DNA from: Bacteroidetes bacterium GWA2_30_7
Lineage (GTDB): Bacteria; Bacteroidota; Bacteroidia; Bacteroidales; GWF2-33-38
DNA length: 6,051 nt
Direction of reading: 5' to 3'
Assembly (NCBI GenBank): GCA_001768155.1
Contig: MENC01000127.1
Location: 1,538-7,588, forward strand
The notes below the pieces were generated by a model that did not search any database, had not been told where the DNA came from, and saw nothing but the letters and a program-made list of their open reading frames with translations. Numbering within the stretch: position 1 is the stretch's first letter; each line of letters opens with the position of its first letter. Below are positions 4,714 through 6,051 of the stretch, in pieces. A program made the translations under genes and the position numbers.

Positions 4714-6051
4714 TTACAATTTGATTATTTGTTTTCTTAAAATTAAATCTTTTCCTGATATAACTTGAAGAACATAAACTCCCGATTTAATATCCGATAT
4801 ATCAATAGTTTGCATACTTTCTTTTAGTTCGGCTTTATATATTTCTTTTCCAGATAAATCGTATATAAAAAATTGAAAAGATAGCTTCGTTCCTCTCAAT
4901 GACGTGGACATTGTTAATTGCTCACTAGCAGGATTAGGATAGATTTTTATAAATTGATTTTCAAGTTCACTAATTCCTACCGGAAACATTGTTCTGAAAT
5001 TCCAAACTTCCGACCAATTGCTTTCTACTGCACCATCAGAAGCTTTTATACGCCAGAAATATTGTGTGTTAGTTGCTAATCCTATAAAAGATTTTTCAGT
5101 AAAATTTAACGAATCGGTTGTTACTCCTGTAGTAAAAGTACTGTCAGGACTAATTTCATAAATATATTTTGATGCTCCGTAAACCAAATTCCAATCAAGA
5201 GTTACTGAGTTATAATCAACACCGGTTGAATTATTTACAGGAGAAACCAATATTGGTGCTGTCAGAACTGCACTTTGAGTTGTAAATTGCCAGGTTGTTG
5301 ACCAAGGTGAGTATCCATTTGCATTCATTCCTCGAACACGCCAGTAGTAAATAGTATGAGGATATAATCCAGAAATATTTCCTGTAATTAATGATGTATT
5401 ATTACTGTAAGTGCCTGTATTAAAGCTTATATCGGTACTATACTGATATTGATAATTAACTGCTCCAGCACTCGAAGCCCATTCAATTCCAACAGAAGTG
5501 TAAGATAGGTCGATACTATTATTTGCAGGACTTACAAGAGTTGGTGCAACTGTTAGTTCATAAGCAGTTGTGAATTTCCATGACAACGACCAATCTGAAG
5601 TATCAACTGCATCTTTTATAGCTGCATGCCAGTAATATGTAGTTCCATACATTAGTCCTGATGCATTAATTTGAGAACTGTTTATTGCTGATGTTAAAAT
5701 TTGATGTAACCCTGAATTAAAATTAGGAGATGTATCAATTTCACATAAATAACCATCATTACCGGTTAGTGGATTCCAATCAAGCAATGGATTTATTGAA
5801 ACATTAGTTGCTCCGTTTGAAGGTGTTACATTGGTAATTGAATTTGCAGTTGTAAAATTCCATGCAGCCGACCAACTTGAAGTATCAACCGCACTTTTTG
5901 CCGAAGCTCGCCAATAATAAGTTGTACCAAAATACAAATTTGAAACATCAATTTGCGATGAATTTATCGCAGAAGTTCCTTCTAAAAATAAAGGCGAATT
6001 AAAGTTTGCAGTTGTATCTATTTGGTAAATATATCCAGTATTTCCGGTTAT
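4714..6051 (-). CDS. Secreted fibronectin-III-like repeat protein with T9SS sorting domain, C-terminal part (starts beyond the right edge)
   Basis: The frame is open from the right edge to a TAA at 4714-4716, giving the last 445 residues; the true start is outside the window. It contains four fibronectin-III-like repeats of about 94-96 residues: 1-69 (partial), 70-163, 164-259 and 260-355. Each has a core tryptophan (for example LDWN), a Y.W strand such as GTTYYW, and a closing WS..W.FTT motif. Residues about 370-445 form a type-A T9SS sorting domain: IYPNPASEQL, FFIYDLSGKEIY, IDISDIKSGVYVLQV, and a basic end (LRKQIIKL). Such tails direct export across the outer membrane and are usually cleaved, leaving the protein on the surface or secreted. 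Repeats 1 and 2 are close relatives (TSAINSSQI, GTTYYW and AVDTS shared), which suggests recent duplication. It may be an adhesin or carry an enzymatic domain upstream; this cannot be judged here. It has no evident link to ATP synthase. Confidence 0.92.
   Translation of the reverse strand: MTGNTGYIYQIDTTANFNSPLFLEGTSAINSSQIDVSNLYFGTTYYWRASAKSAVDTSSWSAAWNFTTANSITNVTPSNGATNVSINPLLDWNPLTGNDGYLCEIDTSPNFNSGLHQILTSAINSSQINASGLMYGTTYYWHAAIKDAVDTSDWSLSWKFTTAYELTVAPTLVSPANNSIDLSYTSVGIEWASSAGAVNYQYQYSTDISFNTGTYSNNTSLITGNISGLYPHTIYYWRVRGMNANGYSPWSTTWQFTTQSAVLTAPILVSPVNNSTGVDYNSVTLDWNLVYGASKYIYEISPDSTFTTGVTTDSLNFTEKSFIGLATNTQYFWRIKASDGAVESNWSEVWNFRTMFPVGISELENQFIKIYPNPASEQLTMSTSLRGTKLSFQFFIYDLSGKEIYKAELKESMQTIDISDIKSGVYVLQVISGKDLILRKQIIKL

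Noticed and set aside
4714..5937. Reading the fibronectin-like gene as complete from position 5937
   Set aside because: The codon there is TTG in the middle of a repeat, and the frame continues without a stop to 6051 encoding the rest of that repeat (for example GYIYQIDTTANFNS), so the gene is partial.
1..6051. A new defence, mobile or biosynthetic system
   Set aside because: All protein-coding content is accounted for by four ATP synthase genes and two secreted-protein gene fragments. There is no transposase, integrase, nuclease, toxin-like gene or tRNA; only the repeat-rich spacers are unexplained.

Overview
The window is AT-rich and every gene I can support lies on the minus strand, so transcription runs from high to low coordinates. 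It looks like chromosomal DNA of a member of the Bacteroidota. Supporting signs are a type IX secretion (T9SS) C-terminal sorting domain, a signal peptide ending in a typical FA|Q site, ATP synthase subunits with Bacteroidota-like termini, and start codons preceded by A/T-rich sequence with no clear Shine-Dalgarno motif. I cannot assign a genus.

Layout in the direction of transcription: (1) 6051-4714, the C-terminal 445 residues of a secreted or surface protein with fibronectin-III-like repeats and a T9SS tail, whose beginning lies outside the window. (2) A 201-bp gap holding a pair of near-identical 21-bp direct repeats. (3) Four ATP synthase genes, atpF (b), atpH (delta), atpA (alpha) and atpG (gamma), all intact. 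(4) A strong intrinsic terminator at 562-596. (5) A gene-free stretch rich in inverted repeats. (6) 290-1, the first 96 residues of an exported YCF48/BNR-like beta-propeller protein that runs off the left edge.

The four atp genes encode the peripheral stalk (b, delta), one catalytic-hexamer subunit (alpha) and the rotor shaft (gamma) of an F1Fo ATP synthase. The a, c, beta and epsilon subunits are not here. A separate atpD-atpC locus is common in Bacteroidota, but atpB-atpE are usually directly upstream of atpF. Here that place is taken by the T9SS-cargo gene.

The most unusual feature is the spacers. Instead of the usual tight spacing, the atp genes are separated by 126, 86 and 96 bp. Each spacer starts, right after the upstream stop codon, with a related AT-rich element, and carries an inverted copy or a partner sequence near the next start codon. 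In two spacers the element forms part of a 48-bp repeat (46/48 identical) that also includes the last three codons and stop of atpA and of atpF. The atpH-atpA spacer has a tandem heptamer array ending 10 nt before the atpA start. I see no recognisable new defence, mobile or biosynthetic system. The repeat-built spacers of this essential operon are the part most worth a second look.
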